Below are positions 11,757-13,059 of a stretch of DNA of 13,059 nt, piece by piece. Source of the stretch: Gammaproteobacteria bacterium (lineage in GTDB: Bacteria > Pseudomonadota > Gammaproteobacteria > Diplorickettsiales > Diplorickettsiaceae). The notes beneath the pieces are model-generated. The model did no database searches. It was given only the letters and a program-made list of their open reading frames with translations, and was not told where the DNA came from. Positions within the stretch are counted from its first letter, which is position 1. The number at the start of each line of letters is the position of its first letter. The DNA lies in contig JABDBU010000001.1 in NCBI GenBank assembly GCA_013288455.1, positions 31,489 through 44,547 of the forward strand. Direction: 5' to 3'. The position numbers were made by a program, and so were the translations under genes.

Positions 11757-13059
11757 TCACTTCAATGAAGAATCATTTTTTCTAGTTATTTTGATTTCTC
11801 CATCGCTATAATCCACTACCACTGTGTTACCGGCAGTAAATTTTCCTTCAATTATAGCACGTGCAATCGGATTTTCTAACGCTTGTTGCACAGCACGTTT
11901 TAAAGGCCTCGCACCGTAAACTGGATCATAACCAATCGCAGCAACATGATCGAGGGCAGCTTCGCTCACTTTTAGCCGCAAATCCCGTTCACCGAGTCGT
12001 TGTCGCAAACGCGCCAACTGGATACAAGCAATGACACGAATTTGCTCTTGCGATAGCGCGTGAAAAACAACGACTTCGTCAACCCTATTGATAAACTCCG
12101 GACGAAAATGCTGTGCAATAACCTCTACGATCGTCGTCTTTAACGTTGCATAATCCGCTTTTGCGCTTAGCTCCTGTATCAGTTGTGAACCCAAATTAGA
12201 TGTCATTACCACCACAGTATTACGAAAATCTACCGTACGACCATGACCATCTGTTAAACGACCATCGTCTAGTACCTGCAATAAAACGTTAAATACGTCG
12301 GAGTGTGCTTTTTCAATCTCATCCAGTAGTACAACAGAATACGGCTTACGACGGACAAGCTCGGTTAAATAACCACCTTCTTCATAGCCTACATAGCCAG
12401 GAGGCGCACCAATTAAACGAGCAACAGAATGCTTTTCCATAAATTCAGACATGTCTAAACGCACCATGGCTTCGTCAGAATCAAACAAAAATCCAGCCAA
12501 CACTTTACATACCTCGGTCTTACCCACACCCGTAGGACCTGAAAAAATAAATGAACCAATCGGTCGATTGGGATCGGATAACCCTGCTCGGGAACGACGA
12601 ATAGCATTGGCCACAACAGAAATTGCCTCGTCTTGTCCAACGACACGCTGATGCAACGCTTCTTCCATGTGCAGTAATCTTTCACGCTCACCTTCCAACA
12701 TCTTGGATACAGGAATTCCTGTCCATTTTGATACGGTTTCTGCGATCTCCTTTTCAGTAACCCTATTCCGCAGTAAATGAACTTCTGTTTTTTCTGCTTT
12801 ATGCGCCGCTTGCAACTGCTTTTCCAACGCAGGAATTCGGCCGTATTGCAACTCAGACATTTTGGTTAAGTCGCCTACACGATGTGCTTTTTCTAATTCA
12901 AATTTTGCTTTTTCCAAATCGCTTTTTATCTTTTGTTCGCCTTGTAACACAGCCTTTTCGGCCTTCCAAATTTCATTAAGATCCGCATATTTTTTTTCTA
13001 AGTTATTAATTTCGTTTTCAAAAAATTTTAGTCGAGGAACCAAACGTTGAAGATACAGT
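11757..13059 (-). CDS. clpB: Chaperone ClpB, C-terminal half (gene runs off the window)
   Basis: A Hsp100 disaggregase that works with DnaK to rescue aggregated proteins. The window holds about 433 codons, the C-terminal half of a protein usually near 860. In order: the end of the coiled-coil middle domain with RVGDLTKMSELQYGRIPALE, the linker WTGIPVSKMLEGE, then the second AAA+ domain with Walker A GPTGVGKTE, pore loop GYVGYEEGG, Walker B VVLLDEIEKAH, sensor-1 region VVMTSNLGS, arginine-finger region FRPEFINRVDE and sensor-2 GARPLKR. The terminal part GEIKITRKNDSSLK is the natural end. The frame is open to the right edge (in-frame codons LYLQR before the nominal TTG), so the start lies outside. 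It is the best-conserved gene at this end and the anchor for the accessory block downstream. Confidence 0.97.
   Translation of the reverse strand, partial: LYLQRLVPRLKFFENEINNLEKKYADLNEIWKAEKAVLQGEQKIKSDLEKAKFELEKAHRVGDLTKMSELQYGRIPALEKQLQAAHKAEKTEVHLLRNRVTEKEIAETVSKWTGIPVSKMLEGERERLLHMEEALHQRVVGQDEAISVVANAIRRSRAGLSDPNRPIGSFIFSGPTGVGKTEVCKVLAGFLFDSDEAMVRLDMSEFMEKHSVARLIGAPPGYVGYEEGGYLTELVRRKPYSVVLLDEIEKAHSDVFNVLLQVLDDGRLTDGHGRTVDFRNTVVVMTSNLGSQLIQELSAKADYATLKTTIVEVIAQHFRPEFINRVDEVVVFHALSQEQIRVIACIQLARLRQRLGERDLRLKVSEAALDHVAAIGYDPVYGARPLKRAVQQALENPIARAIIEGKFTAGNTVVVDYSDGEIKITRKNDSSLK

Noticed and set aside
12451..13050. Plus-strand frames opposite clpB
   Set aside because: Antisense shadows of a strongly conserved coding sequence.

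Overview
The window looks like part of the chromosome of an AT-rich gammaproteobacterium of the order Legionellales, probably a host-associated Coxiellaceae or Rickettsiella-type organism. The housekeeping proteins (SurE, RpoS, PurB, HPF, ClpB) are gammaproteobacterial in type. A small membrane protein resembles IcmD/DotP of the Dot/Icm type IV secretion system. Two ankyrin-repeat genes, a repetitive unrecognised large protein and a decayed insertion sequence are the kind of accessory content seen in intracellular members of this group. The lineage is inferred from content only.

Bases 1-4018 (plus strand) hold a compact cluster: a DUF333-like secreted small protein, a family 4 uracil-DNA glycosylase, a FimT-like minor pseudopilin, the IcmD/DotP-like protein and surE, with overlapping or abutting ends. 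A 359-base gene-free gap follows, then rpoS. The pcm and nlpD genes that often sit between surE and rpoS in gammaproteobacteria are absent.

Bases 4037-7929 are read from the minus strand. A tRNA-Met(CAT) with its own promoter is followed by an unrecognised large gene (4181-5828) split into two frames exactly at a run of ten A (coding strand). This is either a frameshifted gene or one expressed by slippage. Then come purB and hpf.

Bases 7906-8228 are gene-free but contain four successive inverted repeats, including a perfect 13-bp hairpin. They lie between divergent hpf and a plus-strand gene for a secreted, probably outer-membrane beta-barrel protein (8229-8771). A tRNA-Thr(CGT) with a good promoter and a doubtful small ORF follow.

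Bases 9374-13059 (minus strand) are accessory DNA next to a core gene. Going downstream from the 3' half of clpB at the right edge: a short ankyrin gene 49 bases after clpB, a remnant of an IS5-family transposase with two nonsense codons that appears to have cut the ankyrin gene's 3' end, and a second, larger ankyrin protein with an internally duplicated 43-residue unit, two basic nuclear-localisation-like clusters and a repetitive His/Arg tail. The working picture is stress and stationary-phase core functions (RpoS, HPF, ClpB) interleaved with candidate secretion and effector genes.
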